Positions 23,823-32,704 of a stretch of DNA of 39,506 bases are shown here, piece by piece. Source of the stretch: Ichthyobacteriaceae bacterium (lineage in GTDB: Bacteria > Bacteroidota > Bacteroidia > Flavobacteriales > JADGDT01); the NCBI GenBank assembly GCA_023145615.1, contig JAGLDK010000059.1, positions 1 to 39,506 of the forward strand. The letters are read 5' to 3'. The stretch's first letter is position 1, and every line of letters begins with the position of its first letter. The notes beneath the pieces were generated by a model. The model worked only from the letters and a program-made list of their open reading frames with translations. It did not search any database and had not been told where the DNA came from. The position numbers and the translations under genes were made by a program.

Positions 23823-26800
23823 ATGAAAAACATCTTATTAGTATTACTATTTATAACCTTATCGAACTTTGGCTTTTCGCAAAGTAAAAATAAGTTTTCA
23901 AGAGATATTGAAAAGTTCGATTCTGAACTAATTAGCTTTTTAAAAACTAGAGGTGATAAAGGTAAATCTGTAGCAAAAGATTTTTTAGAAAACTTCGATT
24001 CATTTAACGAAAGTGAAAAACAATTAATAATTGCAAACTTAAATTCGTTTTATAAGTACCGAATAATATCATTAAATTATTATTCCGACTTTTTAAATTC
24101 GGTATATATGTTGGATTCTGTAAAAACTAATTCAGGTCAGGGTTTAGATAAATGGTTGAGTTTATATAATAAGTATGTTGAAGATAAAGATGTAACCCGA
24201 AAAAATAAAGAAAAATTTATATCAACAAACTATAATGTACTTTCGGGCGGTAATTTAAATCCTAAATCAAAAGTAAACTGGAATGTAGATTCTAAGCTTA
24301 CATTAAATTTAACCGATCAAATTAAATATTCATTTTACAATTCGAAGTTAAGTTGTGGAAAATCAAACGACAGTTTATACTTAAATAATGTAGATGCTAG
24401 TTTTTATCCTGAAACAAATTTAATAAAAGTTGAAAAAGCAAAAGTATATTGGGATTCAAACAGATTTTCAAAAGATTCGTTATATGTTTTAGCTACTAAT
24501 TTCGATATAAATTCTTTAGAAGATAAATATAAAGCCGATTCTGTTTTTTTTACTACCAAGTATTTCATTAACGAAACCATAATGGGTAAGGTAGAGGGCA
24601 AAATTGAATCTGTAATAAATAAAAAGAAGAAATTTCCATTATTTGTAAGTTACGATAGGCAAATGCTTTTCGAAAATTTAGTACAAGGCGTAAATTATAA
24701 TGGTGGAATTATGGTACGTGGAAATATGTTTGTAGGAATAGGAAGTAAAGATCAACGTGCAGAAATGACATTTAAATCAAATAATACAAACTCACCTATT
24801 TTAATTTCATCTAGCAAAATATTATTTACACCTAAAGCTTTTTTCGCTCAAAAATGTGGAATTGATATTCCTGTTAAAGAATATTCAATATCGCATCCTG
24901 AAGTAAATGTTAAATATAATATAAAAGACAGCAAATTAACTGCAAAAAAAGGAACCTCAAATTTAGCTAAATTATCATACTATAATTCGTTTAGTTATCT
25001 TGATATGGATATTGAAATATTAACGTGGCATTTAGGTGCCGATGAATTTGCATTTTCAACATCGCCTTACAATAACTTACCATATATTTCATCGAGATAT
25101 TACGAACAGGATATTTATCGTAAATTTCAAGGAATGAACTCCGTTAATCCTTTAGACAAATTACGTAATATGATAATTAGCTACGATGGAATGGATTATT
25201 ATTCTATTGAAACTGTAGCTGATTTTATGGAAATGCCAAAAAACTATGCTTTGCATTTGTTAAAAGATTTGGCAGGTTTAGGTTATGCAAAAGTTGAATA
25301 TGATTTAGATAGAGTAAGTTTTAACGAGAGATTTAATTATTTAATTGATGCTAGTAGAGGTAATGTTGATTTTGATGTATTAGCTTTTCATTCGGAAGAA
25401 GGTAAAGCTACTAATGGAAAAATTAACTTAAATACTGGAAAACTAACTTTATTAGGTGTACATCAAATTAATGTTTCAAACGAAAAAGCAGTATCACTAT
25501 TTCCTCAAGATAGCGTGTCAATTACCAAAAACTTAGACTTTAAATTTGATGGAATTATTAGAGTTAAAGATTATGAATTTCATGGTACCGATTATAGTTT
25601 TAACTATGATGACTATAAAATAGACATGAATGGTAACCAACGTATGGAATTTTATACTCGACGAATAGATAGAAACACTCAAAAAACACTGGTTTATAAG
25701 GTATTTAACCCAATTGACTCAATACGTGGGCAATTGTTAATTGATGTGCCAACAAATAAATCGGGTAAAATTAAAAACCACCAATATCCTATATTTAATA
25801 ACACACGAGAAGCTTATGTTTTTTATGATAGAAGTGAAATTAAAGACTCGGTATATGGAAGAGATGATTTATATGTTAAGTTAAATCCATTTGAGCTAGA
25901 TTCGTTAAACACAGTATCGTCTGACGATATTGCACTTTCGGGAATGGTACACACAAGTGTTTTTCCTGATTTTGAATACGAATTGGCTGTACAACCCGAT
26001 TTCTCGCTTGGTTTTGTCTACGAAACTGACGATGTTGGATTATCACTTTATAATAAAGCCCAATACCGAGATGTAATTATCTTAAATATGAAAGGTTTAA
26101 ATGGATTGGGTAGAGTACGTTACCATCCATCAATTATAAATTCAGGAGATATATTATTTTATCCAGATTCTTTAATATCAATTGCCGACGAATTTGAACT
26201 TACTAAAGTTGATAACGATAAAATGAGTATTCCTAATGTTTTATCGGAAGATATAAATGTGGCATGGACTATAAATAACGATTCGATGGTTGCAACAAGC
26301 GTACAAAAACCTTTTTACATGTACGATAAAGCAATTGAATATAAAGGTGAACTTATATTAAAAAGTAATAAGTTATTAGGTAACGGTGTTGTAGATTTTG
26401 AAACTGCTGGAATAAAAAGTGATGAATTTAATTTTACATCGGATGAATTAGAATCAGAAAAACTTGACTTTGGATTAAGAGATAATAAAAAAGCTAAAGT
26501 AGAATTTGATATAAAAGGTGCGTATGGAAAAATTGATTTAACAACAAGACAGGGACATTTTTTACTTAAAGAAAAAGATGCTTCTGTTACGTTTATTGAA
26601 AATAACTACATGGCATATATTAATGATATAAAGTGGGATATTGACAATAAAGTAATTAATCTTAAAAGTACTGATAAAAGTAAAATACCATGGTTTATTT
26701 CATTAGATCCATCTCAGGATTCGTTACGATTTAGAGCAAAATCGGCAACATATAACCTTGTAACAAATGAACTTATAGTTGCTGATTTAGCAGGTATTGA

Positions 26801-28184
26801 AGTAGCAGATGCATTTGTTTATCCATCAACTCCAACCATGAGTATTACAGGAAATGGTGTGATGGAAAAATTTGATGACGCAAAATTAATAATAGGTGTT
26901 GGTAAAGGATTGTATCAGCATACATTAACTAAAGCATCGGTAAATATTACATCATCAAAAGAGTATAAAGCATCGGCAGAATACCAATACATAGATATTG
27001 ATAAAATAAAACATCCAATTATTTTAGATGATATATCTGTGGGTAAGGACAGTATATCAATAGCAAAAGGAACCATACCAGAATTAGAAAATTTTATGCT
27101 TAACCCATATTTTGGATTTAGCGGAAATGTTGAAATAACTGGTAATTCTCCATATTTAAAACTTAATGGAGAAGCCGAAATTCAGAATTATTGCGAAAGT
27201 ATAAATACAAGTAAATTTCCTATAAATGATTTTATAAATTCGGATAAGGTAATATTGAAAGTAGATAAAAATAACCCGTATTTTAAAGATATTTTTACAG
27301 GTTTTTATACTGTTGATAATGTTATACAACCAGCATTTTTAACAAGAGATAAAACTTATAATAAAACCAAATTTGCTTCAGCAACAGGTATTGTAACATT
27401 TAATGATAAAGAAGCTTGCTACGAAGTTAAAGCTGGAAAAGATTCTATTAGTGGAGTAGAACTAGATATGGTTAGTTATTATAACGATGAATGTAGAGTA
27501 AAATCGAAAGGAAATATTGTTTTTAATAGTAAGGGAAAAACAGTTTCTATAAAATCGTATGGTACTGTTGATTTTGATATGAATACCGATGAAATTAAAG
27601 CCAATTTGGTTTTGGGTATGAATTTTAAGCTAGATAGGTTAATTATGAGAACAATAACAGAACGAATTAAAATTGAACTTTCGGAAGGTGTTATTGAACA
27701 AAACTCAGAACTACAAAATTATGCTTTTTCAAGATTACAAAATAAAATAATAAATAAAACAACAGTTTCGAAGGGGGGATTTTTTAAAACAGATATTCCT
27801 GAAGAATTAGATTTTACAATTTTATTAACTGATTTAGAAATGCAATGGGATATGGAAGATGATTGTTTTGTATCGTCAGACAAAATATCAATTCATAACT
27901 TTAATGGTGTAGAATTAAAGAAAATATTTAATGGTAAAGTTGTTATTAGAAAAGGAAAAGTTGACGATGAAATAACTATATATTTTATAAATGAACGTGG
28001 TAGATATTATTACTTAAGGTATCGAAATGATGTTGTAAGCTTTTACTCTAATCAAAAAGATATAATGTCACGATTTGATGAATTATCATCTGAAAAAAGA
28101 TCATACGAAATTAACGGTGCAAAATATATGTATAAAAAAGAATCGGAAGAAGTAGTAGAAGAATTTATTGATTTTTACATGTAA
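23823..28184 (+). CDS. Very large secreted protein of unknown function
   Basis: 1453 residues. A Sec signal peptide (MKNILLVLLFITLSNFGFSQ) is followed by a helical region (about 25-150), then a very long beta-strand-rich body with alternating polar/hydrophobic residues and many N/D/K turns. At about residues 455-495 lies a compact helical segment (YYSIETVADFMEMPKNYALH, then LLKDLAGLGYAKVEYD) that reads like a winged-helix module, odd for an exported protein. There is no lipobox, no C-terminal sorting domain and no obvious barrel signature. It resembles large uncharacterised proteins that I associate with Bacteroidales, roughly 1450-1500 aa, but I cannot name a family. It stands alone between prmA and a strong terminator, with ordinary codon use and no frameshift. 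A structural or lipid-bridge role (TamB/AsmA-like shape) is speculation. Confidence 0.85.
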   Translation: MKNILLVLLFITLSNFGFSQSKNKFSRDIEKFDSELISFLKTRGDKGKSVAKDFLENFDSFNESEKQLIIANLNSFYKYRIISLNYYSDFLNSVYMLDSVKTNSGQGLDKWLSLYNKYVEDKDVTRKNKEKFISTNYNVLSGGNLNPKSKVNWNVDSKLTLNLTDQIKYSFYNSKLSCGKSNDSLYLNNVDASFYPETNLIKVEKAKVYWDSNRFSKDSLYVLATNFDINSLEDKYKADSVFFTTKYFINETIMGKVEGKIESVINKKKKFPLFVSYDRQMLFENLVQGVNYNGGIMVRGNMFVGIGSKDQRAEMTFKSNNTNSPILISSSKILFTPKAFFAQKCGIDIPVKEYSISHPEVNVKYNIKDSKLTAKKGTSNLAKLSYYNSFSYLDMDIEILTWHLGADEFAFSTSPYNNLPYISSRYYEQDIYRKFQGMNSVNPLDKLRNMIISYDGMDYYSIETVADFMEMPKNYALHLLKDLAGLGYAKVEYDLDRVSFNERFNYLIDASRGNVDFDVLAFHSEEGKATNGKINLNTGKLTLLGVHQINVSNEKAVSLFPQDSVSITKNLDFKFDGIIRVKDYEFHGTDYSFNYDDYKIDMNGNQRMEFYTRRIDRNTQKTLVYKVFNPIDSIRGQLLIDVPTNKSGKIKNHQYPIFNNTREAYVFYDRSEIKDSVYGRDDLYVKLNPFELDSLNTVSSDDIALSGMVHTSVFPDFEYELAVQPDFSLGFVYETDDVGLSLYNKAQYRDVIILNMKGLNGLGRVRYHPSIINSGDILFYPDSLISIADEFELTKVDNDKMSIPNVLSEDINVAWTINNDSMVATSVQKPFYMYDKAIEYKGELILKSNKLLGNGVVDFETAGIKSDEFNFTSDELESEKLDFGLRDNKKAKVEFDIKGAYGKIDLTTRQGHFLLKEKDASVTFIENNYMAYINDIKWDIDNKVINLKSTDKSKIPWFISLDPSQDSLRFRAKSATYNLVTNELIVADLAGIEVADAFVYPSTPTMSITGNGVMEKFDDAKLIIGVGKGLYQHTLTKASVNITSSKEYKASAEYQYIDIDKIKHPIILDDISVGKDSISIAKGTIPELENFMLNPYFGFSGNVEITGNSPYLKLNGEAEIQNYCESINTSKFPINDFINSDKVILKVDKNNPYFKDIFTGFYTVDNVIQPAFLTRDKTYNKTKFASATGIVTFNDKEACYEVKAGKDSISGVELDMVSYYNDECRVKSKGNIVFNSKGKTVSIKSYGTVDFDMNTDEIKANLVLGMNFKLDRLIMRTITERIKIELSEGVIEQNSELQNYAFSRLQNKIINKTTVSKGGFFKTDIPEELDFTILLTDLEMQWDMEDDCFVSSDKISIHNFNGVELKKIFNGKVVIRKGKVDDEITIYFINERGRYYYLRYRNDVVSFYSNQKDIMSRFDELSSEKRSYEINGAKYMYKKESEEVVEEFIDFYM

Positions 28185-28206
28185 AAATCAATAATAATAT
28201 TTTATT

Positions 28207-28248
28207 AAAAGCCACAAGAAATCATAATTCTTGTGGCTTTTCTTTTTT
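28207..28248 (+). terminator. Intrinsic terminator after the large secreted protein gene
   Basis: AAAAGCCACAAGAA (28207-28220) and TTCTTGTGGCTTTT (28228-28241) form a perfect 14-bp stem with a 7-base loop, followed by a T-rich tract. It is 22 bases past the stop. Confidence 0.94.
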
Positions 28249-28261
28249 GATTAATGTTGCT

Positions 28262-28269
28262 TACCTTTG
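28262..28269 (+). promoter_or_regulatory. -7 promoter element of the YgiQ-type gene
   Basis: TACCTTTG matches TAnnTTTG exactly, 24 bases before the ATG at 28294. A TTTG at 28246-28249 is too close to be an ideal -33 element. The box overlaps the TTG at 28267, which argues against that codon as a start. Confidence 0.6.
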
Positions 28270-28293
28270 CAACTACTAAAAAAAAATAAGAAT

Positions 28294-30123
28294 ATGCAGG
28301 AGGCACCACGATTATCGGAATGGTTACCAATTACCAAAAAAGAAATGAAGCTCAGAGGTTGGGAAGAATTGGATGTTATTATTGTTACAGGCGATGCCTA
28401 TATTGATCATCCATCTTTCGGAGCGGCTGTTATTGGTAGAATTATTGAATCGGAAGGTTTTAGAGTTGGTATAATTCCACAACCAAATTGGAGAGATGCC
28501 GATAAACACGAGTTTATGAAATTTGGTGCACCAAAATTATTTTTTGGAGTTACTGCCGGAAATATGGATTCGATGGTGAACCATTATACTGCAAATAAAC
28601 GTTTACGATCAAACGACGCTTATACTCCTGGTGGAGAATCGGGATATAGACCCGATAATGCAACTATAACTTATTCTAATATTTTAAAAGATATTTATCC
28701 TGATGTTCCGGTGTTAATTGGAGGTGTTGAAGCATCGTTACGTAGGGTTACTCATTACGATTATTGGGCTGATAAATTAATGCCTTCGATATTAAAAGAT
28801 AGTAATGCCGATATGCTAATGTACGGAATGGGCGAACAGCCTTTAAGAGAAATATTACGTTTATTAAAACGTGGTGTTCCTTTTAATTCGTTAAAAACAA
28901 TAAATCAAACGGCTGTTTTAATTGGTGCAGAACAAAATATTCCTAAAAATAAAAGTGTAGAAGATGTTGAATTATTTTCGCACGAAGTATGTTTGAAAGA
29001 CAAATTAAAATTTGCGCAGAATTTTAAAACTGTTGAAATTGAATCGAACAGAATGAAAGCTCGTAGAGTTCTTCAGAATATAGGAGATGAAACATTGATT
29101 ATAAATCCACCTTTCAAAACAATGAAAGAGAAGGAAATTGATGCTTCGTTTGATTTACCATATACAAGATTGCCTCACCCAAAATATAAAAAGCGTGGAG
29201 ATATTCCAGCTTTCGAAATGATAAAATTTTCGATAAATATGCACCGTGGTTGTTTTGGAGGTTGTAGTTTTTGTACAATTTCGGCACATCAAGGAAAATT
29301 TATTGCATCTAGAAGTGAAAAGTCAATTTTAAAAGAAGTTGATGTAATGACTAATATGCAAGATTTTAAAGGATATATTTCTGACATTGGAGGGCCATCG
29401 GCAAACATGTATAAAATGAAAGGTAAAGATCTTTCGATATGTGAAAACTGTAAAACACCATCTTGTATTCATCCTGTAGTTTGTAAAAACTTAGATACAT
29501 CTCATGCTTCTTTAACTGAAATTTACAAGAAAATTGATAATCATCCTGATGTAAAAAAAGCATTTATTGGTAGTGGTATTCGTTATGATTTATTGGTTAA
29601 AGAACACAATAAAAATGCAGATGAAAAAGATATTAACGCATATTTAAAACAAGTATTAACTCATCATGTTTCGGGTAGATTAAAAGTTGCACCAGAACAT
29701 ACATCTGATAATACTTTAAAAATGATGCGTAAACCATCGTTTAGTAATTTTAAAAAGTTTACTGAAAAATTCAATAAAATTAATAAAGAGGAAAAACTTA
29801 ATCTGCAGTTAATACCATATTTCATCTCGTCTCATCCCGAATCGAAATTAGAAGATATGGCAAACTTGGCTGTCGAAACAAAAGATTTAGGTTTTAAACT
29901 CGAGCAAGTTCAGGATTTTACACCAACACCAATGACGGTTGCAACTGTTGCATATTATTCGGGATATCATCCTTATACTTTAAAGCCAGTTTTTGTGCCG
30001 AAAAGTAAAGAAGAAAAACTAAATCAACATAGATTTTTCTTTTGGTATAAACCTGAAAATACGGGTTGGATAAAAACTAAATTAAAAGACAATCCTGAAT
30101 TACTAAAAAAACTAATGAAGTAA
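28294..30123 (+). CDS. YgiQ-family radical SAM protein
   Basis: 609 residues from ATG 28294 (MQEAPRLSEWLPITKKEMKL). The frame stays open back to a TTG at 28267, but that codon lies in the promoter. The N-terminal YgiQ domain has DVIIVTGDAYIDHPSFG, IIPQPNWRD and VPVLIGGVEASLRRVTHYDYW. The radical SAM core begins at about residue 310 with SINMHRGCFGGCSFCTISAH, where C320, C324 and C327 ligate the 4Fe-4S cluster, and continues through the C-terminal DUF3362-like region (TPTPMTVATVAYYSGYHPYT). A second cysteine cluster (CENCKTPSCIHPVVC) lies after the core and could hold another cluster. The substrate of YgiQ proteins is unknown. It is transcribed alone and followed 5 bases later by a dispersed repeat. 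Confidence 0.94.
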   Translation: MQEAPRLSEWLPITKKEMKLRGWEELDVIIVTGDAYIDHPSFGAAVIGRIIESEGFRVGIIPQPNWRDADKHEFMKFGAPKLFFGVTAGNMDSMVNHYTANKRLRSNDAYTPGGESGYRPDNATITYSNILKDIYPDVPVLIGGVEASLRRVTHYDYWADKLMPSILKDSNADMLMYGMGEQPLREILRLLKRGVPFNSLKTINQTAVLIGAEQNIPKNKSVEDVELFSHEVCLKDKLKFAQNFKTVEIESNRMKARRVLQNIGDETLIINPPFKTMKEKEIDASFDLPYTRLPHPKYKKRGDIPAFEMIKFSINMHRGCFGGCSFCTISAHQGKFIASRSEKSILKEVDVMTNMQDFKGYISDIGGPSANMYKMKGKDLSICENCKTPSCIHPVVCKNLDTSHASLTEIYKKIDNHPDVKKAFIGSGIRYDLLVKEHNKNADEKDINAYLKQVLTHHVSGRLKVAPEHTSDNTLKMMRKPSFSNFKKFTEKFNKINKEEKLNLQLIPYFISSHPESKLEDMANLAVETKDLGFKLEQVQDFTPTPMTVATVAYYSGYHPYTLKPVFVPKSKEEKLNQHRFFFWYKPENTGWIKTKLKDNPELLKKLMK

Positions 30124-30127
30124 AATA

Positions 30128-30142
30128 TTAATAGTTAATTAT
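30128..30142 (+). repeat. Dispersed post-stop repeat, copy 3
   Basis: TTAATAGTTAATTAT, identical over 15 bases to 7915-7929 and starting 5 bases after the YgiQ-type stop codon. Confidence 0.45.
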
Positions 30143-30221
30143 ATAATACTTATTAATTAATTTTTATAAAGGTGTTCATTACTAAAAGCCACATTACTTT
30201 AAATAAACAAAACCAATTATA

Positions 30222-30983
30222 ATGAAAATAGTATCATGGAATGTAAACGGAATAAGAGCCGTTGCTAAAAAGAATTTTTTTGAGGATTTTAAAGAAATGG
30301 ATGCCGATATACTTTGTTTACAAGAAACAAAGGCACAGGATAATCAGGTTGCTGAAGTTTTAGAAAAATTAGATGGTTATACTTTTTATTCAAATTCGGC
30401 TGTAAAAAAAGGATATTCGGGTACTGCAATTATTAGTAAAACTGAGCCTATATTAATTATTAAAGGAATTGGTATTGAAGAGCACGATAATGAAGGGCGA
30501 GTTTTAACTGCCGAATACGATAATTTTTATTTAGTAAATGTTTATGTTCCGAATTCTAAAAGCGATTTATCTCGTTTAGATTACAGAACAGAGTGGGACG
30601 CAGAATTTTTAAAATTTCTGAAAAATTTAGAAGAAAAAAAAGAAATTGTTGTTTGCGGAGATTTTAACGTAGCACATACAAATATTGATCTTGCACGTCC
30701 AAAACCAAATTATAATAAATCGGCAGGATTTACTCAGAAAGAAATTGATGGAATGGATAATTTTACTGAAGCAGGTTTAAAAGATACTTTCCGTTATTTA
30801 TATCCTGATGCTACCGAAAAATATACATGGTGGAGTTATAGAGGTGGAGCAAGAACAAGAAATGTAGGTTGGAGAATTGATTATTTTTTGGCAAGTGAAA
30901 CTATTTTGTCAAAATTAAAAGATGCTACAATTTATGCCGATGTACTTGGTTCTGATCATTGTCCGGTAGGAGTGGAGTGGTAA
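30222..30983 (+). CDS. xth: Exodeoxyribonuclease III (AP endonuclease)
   Basis: 253 residues, normal for the ExoIII/APE1 family. It cleaves DNA 5' of abasic sites and removes 3' blocking groups in base excision repair. Motifs: MKIVSWNVNGIRA (N7), DILCLQETKAQ (E35), VNVYVPNSK, VVCGDFNVAHTNIDLARP (D147, N149), YTWWSYRGGARTRNVGWRID and the C-terminal GSDHCPVGVEW (D245, H246). All the metal and catalytic residues are there. It is monocistronic, about 100 bp after the YgiQ-type gene, and shares a bidirectional hairpin (31020-31082) with the convergent htrA gene. TACTTTAA at about 30194 is a weak -7 candidate. Confidence 0.97.
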   Translation: MKIVSWNVNGIRAVAKKNFFEDFKEMDADILCLQETKAQDNQVAEVLEKLDGYTFYSNSAVKKGYSGTAIISKTEPILIIKGIGIEEHDNEGRVLTAEYDNFYLVNVYVPNSKSDLSRLDYRTEWDAEFLKFLKNLEEKKEIVVCGDFNVAHTNIDLARPKPNYNKSAGFTQKEIDGMDNFTEAGLKDTFRYLYPDATEKYTWWSYRGGARTRNVGWRIDYFLASETILSKLKDATIYADVLGSDHCPVGVEW

Positions 30984-31019
30984 TAATAACAACAAGACGT
31001 TATTACTTTTACAAAGTAT

Positions 31020-31082
31020 AATGATTCTACATAAAAAAAGTATGCGGTAAAATCACCTTGTACTTTTTTATATAGAATCATT
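31020..31082. terminator. Long bidirectional hairpin terminator between convergent genes
   Basis: AATGATTCTA at the left end pairs with TAGAATCATT at the right end, and inside them AAAAAAGTA pairs with TACTTTTTT. A further GGT/ACC pair sits in the loop. One stem strand is a base longer, giving a small bulge. It serves xth (plus) and the htrA gene (minus, stop at 31097). Confidence 0.85.
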
Positions 31083-31096
31083 ATGTTTTAAATATG

Positions 31097-32539
31097 TTAT
31101 TTCAGTTTCAAAGCAAAATAATCAACATAACCATTTGGCTTAACAATTTCAACTAAAACAGCTTTGTCTTGATTTTTAAGAATATCAATAATATCTTTTT
31201 CGTTATTAATCCATTTATTTTGAATTCGTAAAATGATATAACCATTTTTCATACCAGCATTTTTCAAAGCTCCATCCTTTATGTTTTTAACAATAACTCC
31301 GCCTCTTATTCCTAAACTATATTTCTGAGTTTCGGTTAATGGAATAAAATCGGCATTTAATATTGATGAAATATCTTTTTCAACATATTTATTTAGTTCT
31401 GTAGTTCCTGCTGAATTACAAAGTTTTACATTAAATAATTTAGTTTTATTTTCTCTGTAAACAAAAGCATCAACAATATCTCCTGGACGTTTCGATGCTA
31501 AATATCCACGTAAATCGGCAAACGAATTTATTTGCTTATTATTTATTTTGTAAATAATATCTCCTTTTTGCAAACCACTATTTTCGGCAAAACCTTTATT
31601 CGATAAACCCGATATATAAATTCCTTCTGTTCTGTCAATATCTAGTTTATTGGCAACCTCGCTATTAAGTTCCATAATATTTATACCTAAATAAGCTCGT
31701 TGCACAATTCCATATTCAATAATATCCTCAACAACTTTTTTAACAATATTTGATGGAACTGCAAAAGAATATCCTTCGAAAGAACCAGTATGAGTAGATA
31801 TAGCAGTATTAATTCCTATTAATTCTCCATTAGTATTTACCAAAGCACCACCACTATTTCCAGGATTAACAACAGCATCGGTTTGTATAAAAGATTCAAT
31901 ACCCGATTCTCCTAAAAGCTGAATATCTCTGCCAATTGCACTAATAATTCCGGCAGTTACGGTTGAAGTTAAATTAAATGGATTTCCAACAGCCAATACC
32001 CATTCTCCGAGTTTAATATTATCAGAGTTAGACAAAGTTATATATGGCAAATCCTCAGCATCAATTTTCAACAGAGCAATATCAGTTTTTTCATCAGTAC
32101 CAACTATTGTGGCATTGTATGTTTTTTTGTTATTCAAAATAACTTTTAATGCTTCCGATTTATCTATAACATGATTATTTGTTACAATATAACCATCGGC
32201 AGTAATTATTACACCCGAACCACTACCAATAACTGGTTTATTATTTTGGTTATTTTTACCTCCCCAATAAAAATTAGAATATGGATTTTTAGATTGCTTA
32301 CTACTTTTTATTAAGCTTTTTACGTGCACAACCGAATTTACAGTTGATTGTGCCGATTTAGTAAAATCAGTTGAATTATTAAGAGTAGGAGTATTGCTTA
32401 CAAAAGTTGAAGGTGAAATTGCATGAGTTTCAAAACTATTTATGTTATTCGTGTTATTGTAAGTATTTAAAAAATAATATGTAGCTCCAGCCGACGATAT
32501 TGATAAAATAACTGTCAGTAATGATTTTTTTAACAACAT
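31097..32539 (-). CDS. Periplasmic serine protease, HtrA/DegP (Do) family
   Basis: 480 residues. An N-terminal signal or anchor (LLTVILSISSAGATYYFL) is followed by an Asn/Ser/Thr-rich linker to about residue 65. The trypsin-like domain carries the full triad: H123 in YIVTNNHVID, D153 in DEKTDIALLKID, and S229 in VVNPGNSGGALVN. PDZ1 covers about 268-360 (AYLGINIMELNSEVANKLDI and GDIIYKINNKQINSFADLRG) and PDZ2 about 385-478 (GGVIVKNIKDGALKNAGMKN). HtrA proteins degrade or refold misfolded envelope proteins. It is monocistronic on the minus strand, 165 bp from the XRE regulator upstream. No sigma-E-like promoter was seen, as expected for the phylum. Which paralogue (DegP, DegQ) cannot be said. 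Confidence 0.95.
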   Translation of the reverse strand: MLLKKSLLTVILSISSAGATYYFLNTYNNTNNINSFETHAISPSTFVSNTPTLNNSTDFTKSAQSTVNSVVHVKSLIKSSKQSKNPYSNFYWGGKNNQNNKPVIGSGSGVIITADGYIVTNNHVIDKSEALKVILNNKKTYNATIVGTDEKTDIALLKIDAEDLPYITLSNSDNIKLGEWVLAVGNPFNLTSTVTAGIISAIGRDIQLLGESGIESFIQTDAVVNPGNSGGALVNTNGELIGINTAISTHTGSFEGYSFAVPSNIVKKVVEDIIEYGIVQRAYLGINIMELNSEVANKLDIDRTEGIYISGLSNKGFAENSGLQKGDIIYKINNKQINSFADLRGYLASKRPGDIVDAFVYRENKTKLFNVKLCNSAGTTELNKYVEKDISSILNADFIPLTETQKYSLGIRGGVIVKNIKDGALKNAGMKNGYIILRIQNKWINNEKDIIDILKNQDKAVLVEIVKPNGYVDYFALKLK

Positions 32540-32704
32540 ATATTTAAGTTTATAGATTTATAATTTAGCACACCCTTTGAATATAATATTCTATTGGAAC
32601 TCTAAATTCTACAATTATTATCTAAAACGAAAACAAATTAACAGTTTTTAACTAAATAAACATCAGTGTTATTATAAATTAAGGTTCTGCTATTATTTTA
32701 CTTA

